Origin: Hippasteria phrygiana
Lineage: Eukaryota; Echinodermata; Asteroidea; Valvatida; Goniasteridae
NCBI GenBank assembly: GCA_037893225.1
Contig: JAZGUH010000085.1
Span: 62,001 to 126,000 of the forward strand
Length of the DNA: 64,000 nucleotides
Reading direction: 5' to 3'
Shown: positions 1-14,300 of the stretch, one piece after another
How the letters are laid out: each line of letters begins with the position of its first letter
Position numbering within the stretch: the first letter of the stretch is position 1
Notes under the pieces: generated by a model
Told to the model about the DNA's origin: nothing
What the model saw: the letters and a program-made list of their open reading frames with translations, nothing else
Database searches by the model: none
Program-made: the position numbers and the translations under genes

Positions 1-359
1 TAGCGGAGTCTCCTGACTTCTCGGTAGTGAGCTGCAGCGGTATTCAAAAGAAATCATGTGCGCACCTGACTATTCTAGACGGGCTCGGCAATTTTGAAAT
101 GGCAGTTAGATAAAAACCTTTAGAAACATCAAAACTGAATAGAGTACAAGTTGACCTATGCATTTTTTTCTAGAATACGGAAATCTAATAGGAGCTAACG
201 GTGCGGCGTCCTATTTTATTGGACTATTTTGTTTTCTGATTTAAAGGCACACATTTCATCTGTTTGGTATTAAAAAAGACCTAATATTTCTAATGTCCGA
301 GTGTAAAAATACCATAATGTACACGAATACGGAGACATGTGAGAAAAACAAAAGCATTG

Positions 360-690
360 ACATCCGGACATTCAGACTGGCGCCTCACATAGTGCAGCCT
401 GTACACAACCAAAGCGCTAGGTAAAGGCCAAGGGCACCACTCTGAATTTTTCAATTTTCCAACGATCCGACTTTCTGAACCGAACCGGCGTCCCCGGAAT
501 GGTTTTCGTCAATGATTCCGAGACAAAAAACGGCGCATTTCAGGGGATAGTCGTGTCAATTATTATATTATACTTTTTAATGATCTTTCCAAATGATGGC
601 AATTTTAGGATAAACCCATTTTGTAGCCTAATTGGGTGTCTCCAAGGCAACGTGTCCCTTTTCATTTACCACGTTGGCGTACAACATTGA
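360..690. repeat. Dispersed repeat, copy 1
   Basis: Shares ACATTCAGACTGGCGCC, CAAGGGCACCA and AATGATCTTTC blocks with 30740-30990, and the related theme TGGCGCCGCAG with 38510-38880. Confidence 0.55.
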
Positions 691-1206
691 TAAACAAAAA
701 TAATAATGCAAAATTTTACCTCAACTTCCGGTAAATCGGCCGTGCTTCGAAAAACACAACAAACTATGGAGTCATGTGGTACCAACACATTCACACACAC
801 AAAAAAACGATAAAATGTGATCGTGATGTCGCGAGACTTGCACTCCGTGTCGTGCAATTGATGCCAAAAAAAAACAACAATAAAAAAATCCCAAATCCAT
901 CATGTGAAAAAAATGGTTTTGTACCGGTTTGTTCTCTAAACATCTCTCTCTGCATGTCACTATATCTTTGAAACGACACGGCTATAATAACATTGAGAGA
1001 GAAAGATTAGTTTCGTAGCTAGTTACATGATGTACATGAATCGTGTTCATTTTAAACTGCCAATTTTCATGTGCCTTTTAAAAAAGATATATAAAAGCAC
1101 AGCGTGGGCTACTTTTCAGTAAAACTTTGGCAGAAAATCGATTACATGCAATTCGGCCCAAAATAGGATGTACATGCCAAACCATGAAACATGATGAAAA
1201 TGAGAT

Positions 1207-2005
1207 AAAGGTAGTGTACACGATTGGTAATCCTCCAATTTGTTTTACTGAATTATTACGAAATACCCATACTAGAATTTAAGTTAATAGTAGTCTCAAT
1301 CATCCTGTGAAATGATGGCACCAGGTGTGCTGTCGTTGTCAAGAAAAGGCGAGCGTGGCTACCCGGACGAATGGCGCGCCCCAGACCATAGATATAGAAT
1401 TAAAAAGACTAGATGGGCAGCGCGTACGAATGCGCCATTGAGTGTTTACAAATTTTCCCGTTTTCTCATGGACACTCTACGCACTGTAGTGCATGGGGTG
1501 ACGCACATCGAGAGTGAGAACGTCACTCAATACAAATAATTAATCGAATTGAGTTTTTTGAAAACATTTATTCACACATTGCATCAAACAGATTAAAATT
1601 AATACAGTAAAATAATATTGGCTTCCCAGTCGTCTTTTATTGCTGTGACAAACTGCAGCAGCGCAGTTTGAAACCATTTCTAATGTTGAAAAACGTAACG
1701 TCATAATGCGCGTTGCCCCACGCGCTGAAAAATGGCGCTGCCCATGGCAGAATGCGTGTCTGTACGCGCTTCCCTAGTCTTTTTAATTCTATATCTATGG
1801 CCCCAGACATGCTGGCATTCGGGGCGCGTCACGCGTCCAGATAGCCACGCGCGCTTTGACTAAAGGCTATCATCCGCCCGACGATTGAAAACGAGCGCCG
1901 TTTTTCCACAGGTCAGTGGAACGATATTTCCTTAGTAAAATACTAACCCCCAAATCCACCCATTTCTGAAAATTGCAACAATGACCAATCATGTACACTA
2001 CCTTT
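1207..2005. mobile_element. Inverted-repeat element (AAAGGTAGTGTACA family)
   Basis: Starts AAAGGTAGTGTACACGATTG and ends with the inverse of AAAGGTAGTGTACATGATTG: near-perfect 22-bp terminal repeats with one mismatch. Related half-copies with the phrase CACCTGGTG and GTTTGCAAATGTTGTATA lie at 4995-5480, 6045-6310 and 63310-63620. Confidence 0.7.
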
Positions 2006-2056
2006 AAAATGATGACGGGTGAAAAAATAATGAACCAGAATTGTGCCGTGCAGTAC

Positions 2057-2357
2057 CTGAGAGTGTCGTGGATGCCGAGTCCAGGTACATATCCTTCATA
2101 TTCAGTGCCGTCTCCGCCATCAAATACTGTTCGCCATTGATGATTACCCCGTAGACTGCCCCCACCAGGCCGCTGTCACTTCCTGTGGTCATCCTAGCCA
2201 CTATCTTGTCTGGGCCAGGGACCCCTCCGACGTTGACCCTCGGCCCGGGCGGGAAGTTCATACCAGGTAAGGATAGTTGGATGGCCGGTCCGCCCTTCAC
2301 GCGCATCTCGGCCTCACGGCCTCGCACGGCCAGCTTGACTATCGCCCACTTGAATAG
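2057..2357 (-). CDS. Exon 17: laminin-G domain 2, C-terminal part
   Basis: 301 nt, phase 0 in and 1 out, donor GTACTG. KWAIVKLAVRGREAEM is the W-H-x-V-x-V strand, PRVNVGGVPG the Y-x-G-G-x-P signature and GLVGAVYGVIINGE the end motif, again with Ala in place of the conserved Cys. Its acceptor lies 15 bp from the end of a small inverted-repeat element (2373-2516), which supplies part of the upstream splice context. Confidence 0.85.
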
Positions 2358-5300
2358 CTGATGGGCCAATAAGACAGATCGATTATAAGCACCGCCCGTT
2401 GGCGCATTGACCAATCACATGCGCACCTGTAGTCCGATAAAATGCGGACTGTTGTGTGGCACGCGGCTGTGATTGGACAACACGTCAAGGGGCGGTGCTT
2501 AATGGATCAGTCTATCGGGTTAGTGTTCAGTGAATAATTATGTGGCGATTGCAAAAATTGATTTCTAGATTTATATACCATTGCAGTGTTCTCCACGGCC
2601 TTAAATTTTAGCAGGGCGGCAGACACAATGCGAGCGCGGAGCCCTTACGGCGTGGGGCTCTAGATGCTAGATGCTGTGTGGTGCAATCTGAGGCATTTCC
2701 TGGCCACTTTCTTCTGACTCTTTGAATCAAATTTGCTCGTGTTTACAACTTGAAATGAAGGCAAGATTTTTAGGGGGTTAAGCCGGCCGGCCGGTGAGCT
2801 AAACATGCACGTGGGCACAGCGCGCGTGAATAAGGTAATTTCCGAGAGAAAAAGACGCCCTCAAGTGTTACGGAACATTGTAATTTAGGTAAACTGGTTC
2901 TCGACGCGACAAACTGAAAATGATATTACCAGGGAGATTGGAACCAGTCCAGAATAATATTACGTATTAATGTATAGTTTTATGATGTAAATGCATAATA
3001 TGTTGCGTACGTTGCATCCAGATCTGTTCGATAATTACTATAAACGCTACTGCAATACTGCTGAATGTTAATCAGTGGCGGATCTACGGGAGGGGTTTAG
3101 GGGGTTTAAACCCCCCCCCCCCCCTTGGGCTGCCCAGTGAAATTTTTCCGGGGGGCATGCTTTACGGGTTTAATGCCCTGGACCCCCCTAGCAAGGCGTG
3201 CCTTCGGCACGCTGGGGTGTGTAGGCCAATCACCTCAGGTAAACCCCCCCCCTTAGTTAAAACCTAGATCCGTCCCTGTTAATGCTAGCAAACTCTTCAT
3301 GTTCGTTCCACAGAGTGCGGTAAACTTCTTCGTACTTAGATAAACTGTGAAGACGGTGGAGAATGGGGAAAATCCAATGGAAAAAAAATAGCAGGGCGGT
3401 GAACATTTTAGCGGGGCGGTAAAACTTTAGCGGGGCGGCATACAATTTTGGCAGGGCGGCCCGCCCTGCTAAAACCCCTCGTGGAGAACATTGCATTGGA
3501 AAGAACTATTAAAATCGGAGGAGTATTAAAAAAGGTTATGATAATTTTAGTTTTATTAGATGATCCAGCACTATTGTAGAAATCAAGCGATAAAGTTTGT
3601 CCTTCATTTCCACACGATTAGGGGGTGGCCTTGTTATCTCCTAAAAGTCTCTCTCATTGGATTATTTGTGGAAATATCGGTCAGATCGGCCAGTCAATGA
3701 AGAATTTAGATCACAAGCTTTAAATTGATACCGAGTTTGTTATGATTGCATTCAAAATGGCGATGTACACGATTAAAAAAATAATGAATCTTATAAACAA
3801 AACTAAACACAAATTCCGGTGATTTTCAGTGAGTTACCTTACTAAAATCTTTTTTAAACATTCTATTGTACTAAAATTTAAAAAACCATAACACAGTGAT
3901 TCTATTTTACATAAACTAGCATTTTAAGCAATAAATCCTCAATGGATTTTTTCCTGTAGCTCAAAACGGAGGAATGCGACTTCCGACTGGTCCCTTGTAA
4001 GAATGGCACATATTCTAAACAAGTTTCCCCGTTCCATACGCAAGAAGCTACTGGAATCTGCCACTTGGGGCACTTTACGTGATGCAAATGATGACATTTC
4101 CTCATTTTGTGTCATCTTAAGTGCCTCATTTTTTTAAATTATTTGGAAGTCACCCAATACAAGGCTCAAAGCCACTTCTAGTACATGGCCACAACAGAGG
4201 TGGGGTTGGCCACATTTTGAATTGCCAACCCAAACACCCTTACGCTTTTCCTGGGTCAAGGTCTAAATAGAGGATAACTTGGATATTCATTTCAAACGTG
4301 GTGAACTCAGCAAAGACAGAAGTGCCATGCGTTCCCGCCTTGTTTGATAGATGCAGTATTGGAAACCGGATCTAGTTTGTATAGTAGTATTTCACGTAAT
4401 CCTTAAAGCTTTTAACAATGATAAATCTAATTTTGTGGGTAGGTTTTTAAGTTAAATATTTGAGCCTTCCTATTTTGTGGAGAATTTGGTAAATTTGACT
4501 AGTATAATATGCCATCGGATATGGTGGTGGTGTTTCGTTTATTTTGCATCAAGCTATAGTGGGCTTGAAGTCAGCCCACTAAGTTCAATGAAGATAACAG
4601 CGTGGAATACAATGAGAACCTACCGCTATCTCTTCACTGGTGGCGTATGCGGTATCATCGCCAAGGTTGGCAAACAGAGAAACGCGGCAGTCGATCATCG
4701 TCATTGCCACGAACGAGCCCGGAACTAGACCTGCGGCATACAGGATGATACCGTTCGGGGAGTCTGGTCTGAAGGTGATCGTGACGGAAAATTGTCCCTT
4801 TTTTTGTGTGTTTTGAATCGGAAGGAAGGTGAACTCGTCACCTGTAAAAACCTTCACTTGTGCATCGATGTCTGTTGAGTGTGAAAGGGAAGCATCAATG
4901 ATTATCAATGTCGGCTTCGATGCATAAAAACCAGATTTTCGAGTTGTTCAAGACACTTCTGAAATTCTGGTAACAGGAAACGAATGGCGAAGGTTAAAGG
5001 TAATATACAACATTTGCAAACATTCAAACAACAAAACTACTGAATTATTGTGAAATACCTGACATGACTGTAAGTAAATAGCAATCTCAAGCGTCCTCTG
5101 AAATCATGTCACCTGGTGTGCTGTCATTTTTAAGAAAAGTGGAATTTGTGTAGTCGCCCGACCATAGTTTGGAAAACAAATCTAGATCCCCGACCTGATA
5201 ATTCCCCGACGTCTATAAATTGCTCCGTTTTGTCTTAAGTAGGGTCAGCAAACCAGACTTCAATCATTTTTCTCTGTTTTCCCCCCGACTTTCACTGCTT

Positions 5301-8300
5301 GAACCGACATTTGGATTGGGTTTTCAGTCCCTGCTTGATTCCGTGAGTTTCCCCCAGAAAATTATTCCGGAGTTTTGTTCCCACATCTCAAACAGAATAT
5401 TTTCTTCGTCTTCTCTTCACGGGTTTCTTCAGGCTTTCAAGCTTTTCAGGAATCCTTGGTTTCAGTACCAAAAATAAATAATATTGAAATACAGTAGAAC
5501 GCCACTATAACGAGCATTATGGGGTCCACACAAATGTTCACTGTAGTAGTCGTTCGTTATAGTGCATAATGGTAGGCCTATGTATTGAATACATCACTTT
5601 GGGAGCCAGAGAGTTCGGTATAGCCATAGCCAAATGTTTGCTATAACGAAGTTCTACTTGCAGTGATTTTTGTTCTTAATCATTGCTGTGAGTGCAGTGA
5701 AATAGCAAACATTTTCCTTATTTTATTTCAATAATTTTCACCGTAATTTTTCATATAGGCTTATGTTAATAGGTTATTCCCTTTCGTTGATTTCATTTCT
5801 GTCGAAAAAAAGCTCTCTGACCTGCCGGATGAGTTCCAACGTTGAAGCTGACAAACGGCAGGCCCACGCCCGTCCATTCTGGTTTGATATCGTGCAGCGT
5901 ATATTCCTTGTAGTTAACCCGTATTATGGAAACGGCACCAACAAAACCTGCATGAAACACACGGTAAAATAAAACAAAATCAATATAGCAGCCGAGAATG
6001 TCAATTTTGTTGTCCCCTTCTTGATTTTGCATTGCCCAAATCTTAAAGGCAGTACCAGTATACAACATTTGCTTTTGCTGTAATCTTCAGAAAAAAATGT
6101 TGTTCTTGTAGTCTGGTTCCCTGACCCTATTTATAGACGTCAGGGAATTGTTCAGTCGGGAACTGGACTATTTCCAACGATGGTCGGCCGACCATCGCTG
6201 GAAATTGATACAGAAATCCTACTTTTCTTGAAATGACAACACACCAGGTGCCATGATTTCACAGGATGCTTTCACAATAATTGAGTAGTTTTGTTTTTTG
6301 ATGTTTGCAATGACCCAGCAAACACATGTCTTATGTTGTTCTGAAGTCCCGCTTTACGTTTTGCTGAAAACTCATTATTTTCTTACAGGGTCATCAATCA
6401 AACAATTTTAATGCGCCTTGTGTGCAGATTATTTTTTTACTGTTGCAACATCAAGAATTGGGATAATGCGTTGTTTGACCGATTTTGGCGCCCCGTGTAA
6501 TTTTTTTGGTTTGGAAAAGTAGTGCATTCGTTTCATGCTGAGCCTTATAACATGTTGGCTAACTTGGGCACCGGCATGTTTTAACACCAATTTTTAAAAT
6601 AGGACAATGCAACGTTTTCAAACGCCGAGTGAAAACTGCCGTGATTGCTTTAATGACCTTATACATAGAAACCATACATCCACAGAACAAGGTGCGGCGT
6701 TTATCGGCCTAATGTACTAGAACTATAAAATGTTTCAGTTAATTTAAGTGACATTTTACACGGGTGAATATACAGTCAAACAAACCATAAGTTAACCAAT
6801 ATATTTATGTTCATTTGCTTTTTAAAGTTGAAAAAAAATCTGTCACTGTTTGACTGAGATCCGAGGGCAAAATCCGTCAGCCCCTGTCACGAAAGGGAAA
6901 TACCTGGATCTTTTGCAGGTTTATGCAAATTAGTTGGGATATCTCTATTATAATGATAGGGAATATGAAACATTTTGCTCCTCAAATTCAGTGTATTTGA
7001 AAGATGGGAGGTGCAATGTATGCCTTCGAGATTATTGCCTTTGTTGTACGTTGGTTCAATTTTGCTAAAAATAAAATTAGAAAGACATTAAACAAAAAGT
7101 TGTTTCTTTTGATGTTGTCGTCGTCAAAAATTAGTGTATAGAGAAAAACGAAATCGGGGAAACATCTGCCCGTCTTGGAACTTACCGACATATTCGCGAG
7201 CTGGTCCGGGGAAAAGATTTGGCAAGGCACCGCCGATGTACATGGGCTGGTCCCAGTCCAGCCAGGTGGGCAGTGGGAGGCTGAAATTACTGACAACCGG
7301 AGCGCCGTCATTCAGCCGTACGCTGGCGTGCCCGCCACTAATGGTGACTTCCACACTGTTCCATTTATTCAGTAGCTGGTTCAGGGGGAAATGGACAAAA
7401 TCTGTGTTGCTGTAGGTAGATATTTCTTACAAAAATCCAAAATTTGATATTAAGACCTCTCATTTGGGTAGGGAACATGCATTTCTTTGCTGAATATATC
7501 AATCCTGAAAAGTGGGCATATTCTCGCGTAATTGTGGAATTATCGAGTGATTACTTTCCATGTTTCGAATTATTGGCGGACCGTCAATAATTATGTTCAC
7601 GCAAGACGGATTGTCTGAACTAGATCATGACAAAAACCTTTTTTGGGGGGGGGGGGGCGGTATCGGGGCCTGCAGATGCAAACAAGCAATTCTACGAAAA
7701 TTCGTAATTTTTAAGAGCACAGGCATAGCAACTTTAAGTTCGGTTTTATTTTGATATGAGAAGTTGAATTTAACCTTAAATGTGGTGTTTTGCGAACCTT
7801 AAACTAACAAAGGCACCTTGGCATGCACCAAAAATGACTTACTACTTCATCAGTGCTTGTGACGTCACTCTTGGCCTCTTTGATCTTAGCGTACAGTCTG
7901 ACGCGACCTTCGGCCATCCCGACTGTGACAACCTGATAAGAGAGGTCGTCGTCGTGACGTAACGCCAGCAGGCCGCTGAGGGTGCTCGGCATGAACCGCA
8001 TGTAAATGAGGAGGTGTCTGGTGGGCGCGGCTGCACCACGGTACATCATGAAGGCGGTGCCGTCGAACGTGCGGATGATCTCGTCCGGGGCTGCATGAAC
8101 AAAGACAAAGTTAATCACTGTCATGAAACCCCTCTCTGTGTAGGGTAGGTCATGTTCGGTGGTCGAATGGTCAAGACGTCTGTATTCAAGCAGGAGGTCG
8201 TGGGTTCGAGTCCCACTAGAGTAAGCCTGTGATTTTTTCCCCCCACAGGCTCTCGAAAAGCACTGAGCAGAGTGCTTTATACACTACGTCGGGAAAGGGT

Positions 8301-11300
8301 AAAAATCTCCCCTCGGATTTTGATCTGTGCCGGAAATTTTGGGCTCATTTATCTGTGTACAAGCCTAGGACGAAGGTCCTATAGTTGATAAGTCCAAACT
8401 TTTTGTAAAGTGGCCACCCAGGAGATTTAAGAAAAATTGCCGCAATGACCAGGTTGCCATTTTTGCAGGTTTGGTTTTGTACGTGTGTAATACACCTTTA
8501 CTTGGGACCATCGCAGGTTGGTCACATTATCCCTAACTCCCTAGGGTGTGTGGAAAATCATATTTAAATTGGAGGATTCAGGAGTGTTAGGGTTAAAGAT
8601 GAATATTTACTAATGCAGAAAATGAATATTGAGACACATACAGAAATATTTACAGAAATACAAAAAATATTTACATAAATCTATAGGGTTAAATTTTTAG
8701 CTTTTCAGTACAAGGCTTGTCCTTGTACTGTTTAGTACGAAAAACGTGTTGGTATCCAGTGCAACCATGCCCTGTTTGTTGGTTCTAAGATAGTCGACTA
8801 GACAACGTTCGGCAAAGTTAATCCATTAATAATTTAACTATGCGTCCTTGATCGAACTCGTGTTTTACTGTACTCTAGCCGACGTTGTGAATGATGTACC
8901 TGGGCAGGGTTTCTCGTAGCAGAGCACGGTCTCCGTACCGTAGCCCCCGCACAACTGTCCGCTGCCTGCCGGTGAGGGGTCCGTGCACGTCCGATCTCGC
9001 TTCACCACGCCCTCCCCGCAAGTCCTGCTGCAGACGGCCCAGTCGCCCCAACTCGCCCAGTTACCATCCACTGAAAGAGATTCAGCAGATTCTCACAGAA
9101 ATTTCATCGATTTGGTGTCAATAGGAAGGCACGTTATGCTGTTAATCGTCGTCGTTATAACAAAAGCCAAGACTGCACATGGGCAACATTCCCACAGACT
9201 TGTACACAAAACTTTTGTTTCCCATTCTGTTGTAAACCTTTGACCGCGTATGAACTTCAAAACTTACGAAATCGTATTTGCGAACATTTTCAACAATCCT
9301 GGACCTCGGAACACCTGCCACCCCCCCCCCCCCCCCCCCCCCCCCACCTCCCAATTCCTTTTTAGGGTACTTGTGGCACAACTTTCCCCCGGCGACATTT
9401 TGCTATCTTTTATTATTTATTTTAATTTTAATTGAAAGCGCCACCGCTTCACAACTGGTATACTGACACACCAACTCAGCTCTTGAATTTATTTCCGGTC
9501 AATACAAAAAATGAAGCCGCCTGTTCAAACAAAATGCCTGCGCAACATAAAAATGGGCCAACCTTTAGAACAGAATTTCCAGCTTTTTCCTCCCCCCCAA
9601 CCGAAAACCTTGATATGCCACTGAATAGCTTCCCAAACGAAACCTATATTGTTTGTGGTCTGCAATTTTGGCTCACTTCTTGTTTTAAGTTTGACGAAAA
9701 GAGATCTTGAACGAACCTGGACAAGGCAAAAAGTTGCACACGTTGATCTGTTTGTACTCTCCACTGCATGTCGGCAAGGTTTCTGGCTCACTACCGTCCC
9801 TAGCCGAACACCCCCGCGTCCGCGTGCTGGTTCCGCCCGCGCACGTTACTGTGCATCGGGACCACTGACCCCACAACTCCCACGTGGGGGAAGAGGCTGT
9901 GCATAGAGGGGTTAGAACCAAGGGCGTAAATTCATTGTGTTTGGAGGACTTGTGCTGTAATCAAGAATGGCATGAATGGAAGTGTGTTAAATTAATGAAG
10001 AAATATAATTTGTAAATTTGTAAAAACCTTGACCAAAGTGCCACTTACAAAATTCGTGTACAAAGTCTACGGGATTTGGGATAGTACTAAAATTTTAGCC
10101 CTTTTGTAATTGTACAAGCAGTGCCGGTAATAGATTCTTTGGCTTCAGTTTATGTCGTTCCCAAGCAGAACTCGAGATGCGTTTCTTTTCTTTTTTCACA
10201 GACTTCTTTATTTGACCTACAGAAACTTCTGAAGCCGCTGTAGGATACACTTCCAAATCTATAATAAAAATGTATACAGCGCCCTCATTTACTCAAAAGT
10301 TTGGTCCCTATGACGTTACTGTCGCGTCATTTGAACCGAGAGATACAGTGCAAACGTGGATGCACACGTGTTACTTCTTATACGAAGAGGATTAGGGACA
10401 GCAGATAAAAGGTAGTTGAGCAAAGAAACAAGGTAAAAGTGGAGGAGGATGAAAGAAAGTCTGTTGTTCATTTTACCCGGGCACTCTGACACGAGACATT
10501 TCTTATTCTGGCTGGCATCGCCTTGGCAGCTCCGCCCGCCGAACTCGGGCCGGGGCTGAATGCACTGGCGGTGCCGCTTCGTCTCGCCCTCGCCGCAGGT
10601 AACTGTGCAGACTGACCACTCCGTCCACTCAGTCCAGCCACCATCAACTGTATAATCAAAAGACACGATTCAGGGTGGACGTTCATTTCGCCTTGATAGC
10701 GATCAGGTTGGTGCCGTCTTCTACCACTGCGACCCCGTTTAATATTGGAATTCCACCTGATGCACGCGGATTTGCAGGCCTTGCAAGTATTTCTACTTTT
10801 GCTACTTTTCCTAATTGTTTTGGTTTACCTTGCTCCTATTTTTCCCACTTTTTTCTTGAAATTCCTATTTTTTCCTACTTTTTCGTCCCACAATTATGAA
10901 AAATGAAGTCTCATTGAATATTTTTTTCAGAAGTGTTACACACTTTCATATGAAAACCACAGGACTTGGGTGCAGGAGTACTGTAACTTTACCTCCATAG
11001 AGTACAATTGTTGTGAGTACAGAACATACCAAATGAGGCTTGTGATGCTGTGGACATGGGTGAGTATCAACAAAAAATACTCCTGAAAGTCCGCAAAAGT
11101 CCTACTTTTATCCTGATTTTGTCTTCCGAAATCCTGGATTTGGTTCGTCGGTCAATGCTTGATTGCATGGTTTTTCAGTTATTCTTTAGATATTACTCTG
11201 TAGTTTTTTTCTCCCATACCCGTAAAACTGGCATCTTCCTTGTCGTTTCCTCTCATTCATATCTGGGCCAGGGGCAGCGCGTGAGCACTGATCAGGCTAT

Positions 11301-14300
11301 GCATGTCTGAACCCAGAATGGTGAAAAGATTACTTTCCAATAAACCTGCTTACTTGATGCATCAAATTCGAAGAGGAAAACCTGCCCTTGATTTCCTAAC
11401 AAATTATTTTTTTTTTCACCATGACAAATAAAGTACTAACGTTTCCATTAATGAAGGTTAGATTTTACTGTTACCAAAGTAAAAATGAAATTCGTAGATA
11501 ATTTTGATATTCTTTTTTTTTTTTTTTACCCAAACACTCGGCGTACAAATGTATAAAGTCACCATTTCAAGATTCCAATACAGACGCATGTAAATAGGCA
11601 AGCAGCCTAAATGTAGTTCCTGCATCTTTCTTCTGGACCGAATCATGTACCTTTGCACGGCAAGTCGACATTACACAACTGCAACTCGTAGAGTTCACCC
11701 CGGCACGGGTGTTTCTTCTCCGGACAGGTGCGATGGCGGATTCTCACCCCACTGTCACAGGCGGCGCTACACTCCGACCAGTGGGACCACTCCTCGTACA
11801 CTAAAATATAGGCGAAGTCAATATGTTGTTTTGTTTGTTTGTTTGTTTTTTTTTTTTCTTTTTTTTATCAACATTTATTTCCAATTCCAACATTAAACAA
11901 TTAATAATCAAGAGTATAAAGGAAAATTGGAATTAGGGGCACAGTTTGGTTCGAAAAAGAAATAAATGGATTTTCAGCAGCCGTACCTTGGTCTAAAGGG
12001 CTGGTCACACGAAAACGGTGAGAATAAACGCCATCGATTGCTGGAATTGTTGTGCGTGGAATACGTGCGCATTCCACCCACCAATAGAGAGCGTTCATTC
12101 GCATTGTTTTCGTCATCGTTATCGTGGCCAGTGTGACTGGCCCTTTACGCTAGTTTCCGTAAGTACATTTTCAATCCGTTTTGTGGCCGTTGCGTTAGGT
12201 CTGTGGGTAAGCTGTCAACCTGATTCCCAGGATCTAGTTTCGGTTACGTTCTCAATGGTAGACCCTTGCTGGGAAAGTACCTTTTTCTGATTGGTTACTT
12301 CAATAACAAGCCGATAGTAAGCAGGAAGTCGTGGGTTCGAATCCCGCCCGAGTAAGCCTGTGATTTGTTTTACACAGACTCTCGGAAAGCACTGAGTATA
12401 CAATGCTTCATATATTACGTCGGGAAAGGGCAAAAGAGAAAACATCTCTGTTCTAATCGTAAATATTCGCCCGTAACGATTCCATGAAGACAATTTTCCC
12501 AAAACTGTACATGAGAAAAAATAATTAATAACCTTCGAAGTAGCTCGAAAATTCCAGCTCTTGGCTTATGACATGTGAGGCGAATCTCACATGTCATAAG
12601 CCAAGAGCTGGAATTTTCGAGCTACCTTCAAAGAGTAAAAAAAATTCACACAAATTGTTTTTCTTTTTACATTTTTAAAAATCTGTCGCTATCGTTATTT
12701 TCAGACGTGCATCTTGAGTGTATGCACCAGAATGGAAAATTACGACAATGTACCTGCAATGTATGGATTTTGTACTGGCAAGGTTTAATGCGATACCCCT
12801 TGTCCCCGTAAGTTACGGAAGCTCAGTGTTCTGCAGCACCAGACTATACTATTCCGAACAGATAGGCCATTTCTCAAACTATCTGGCTTCGTCTTTGGCT
12901 TTGGCTTCGCATAATTTTAGGTCCCCGAATTTGGCAAGATCTTGGACACTGTTTTTGGTACATGTACATCAAAGTCATTATTTTAATCCAGAGCCACAGC
13001 CTGTTCATTTTATTTACTTATTCAAGGCTCCGGATTGGCAATGGGCTGGGGAATAGCTGCAGACGTAAGACAAAGCCGAAACCGAAGACGTCCAGGGTTT
13101 GAGAAATGGCCATCGTCTGTAATCCACCTAATTATAATATTCAAACTTTTTGAGAGAGCGCCTAGTACTAGCGTATAACAACTCGATCGCCATGGGTACG
13201 AGGTTGGGTAGGCTGAAGAATAAAACGCAACGGACATAAAACGGAACCTATAAAACGCAATTACGGAAAGCCACATGCCACGTGCTTTATAATCAAACAT
13301 CTGATTTCAGAACTGAAATTCTATTGAGCATTTCCCCATATCTGTTCCTTCCAACACAGGGTGCAAGTCTCGCGACTTTCAGATCACTTGTTGGGGCTCT
13401 TTAGTGAACGTCTTTGTACCAAACATCGACTAGCCCAGCGACAGGGCTATTTAGTTTGTCTTGATACTTTTCAAGTTCAAGTTTCTTCACACACATATTC
13501 CAATGTTGACAACAAAAAAGTCATAATAAAAATAACTACACAATATTAATGAAAAGAATTTTAATAAAATGAAAATTAAACTATTCTATGAAAATGATAG
13601 ATTAATCAGAAGTCTAAGTCATATTTTTATTATCATTTTGGCCTTCAATCTGTGATACATGCTTATCCAAAATGCTGCACATTGAAATGCCTTTCCTCCA
13701 CAAGACCACAGTATTTTAGTTGGTTTGTATCTAGAGACGAATTCCAAATTGACGAAAATAGCACAGATCTGCGCACTTCCGGGTTTGTAAAAGAGGCTAT
13801 CGCGGTGCTCAGTATACAGCTGACTATGCTAAACGTGCGCTGCGCTGCCATTTATGGCGTGATTTATTCATGCATTAATTGATGTGTTGAATTAGCACTG
13901 TTTTTGTTTTATAGCATTGACATCCTCGCTTTCAACCCGGAAGTGCGCAGATGGGGCTAATGTGAAATTCTTCTATTAAAAGAAATATTAGACCACACAT
14001 CAGCAAGGAACAAAAAAATCCACATGACACATAAGGCCTTTTCACACTTGAGCGCCCCCGGGGCAGCCCCGGGGCCGCCCCGGCGTTTTCACCCCCCGAG
14101 TTCAACCCCGCGTCGTTTCACACTCGTTTCGCGCTAACCTACCTCAACCAACCCCGAGGCGAGCTCGCCACGGGGTTGGGCATGAGCGTTTCACATTAGT
14201 TTGTATTTCATCGACCCCCAGATGGCCAGTAAATTCCTAACTTCCTCCTCGCTGAAAATAATTCCTGAGATTCTGGGAACACAATGACCATCACAAAAGA

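Noticed and set aside
1..31. Possible start of a further TSP1/LamG gene exon (minus strand, after acceptor GCTGCAG)
   Set aside because: The phase-1 reading fits the previous exon, but only 31 nt are visible and all frames are open, so it cannot be told from chance.
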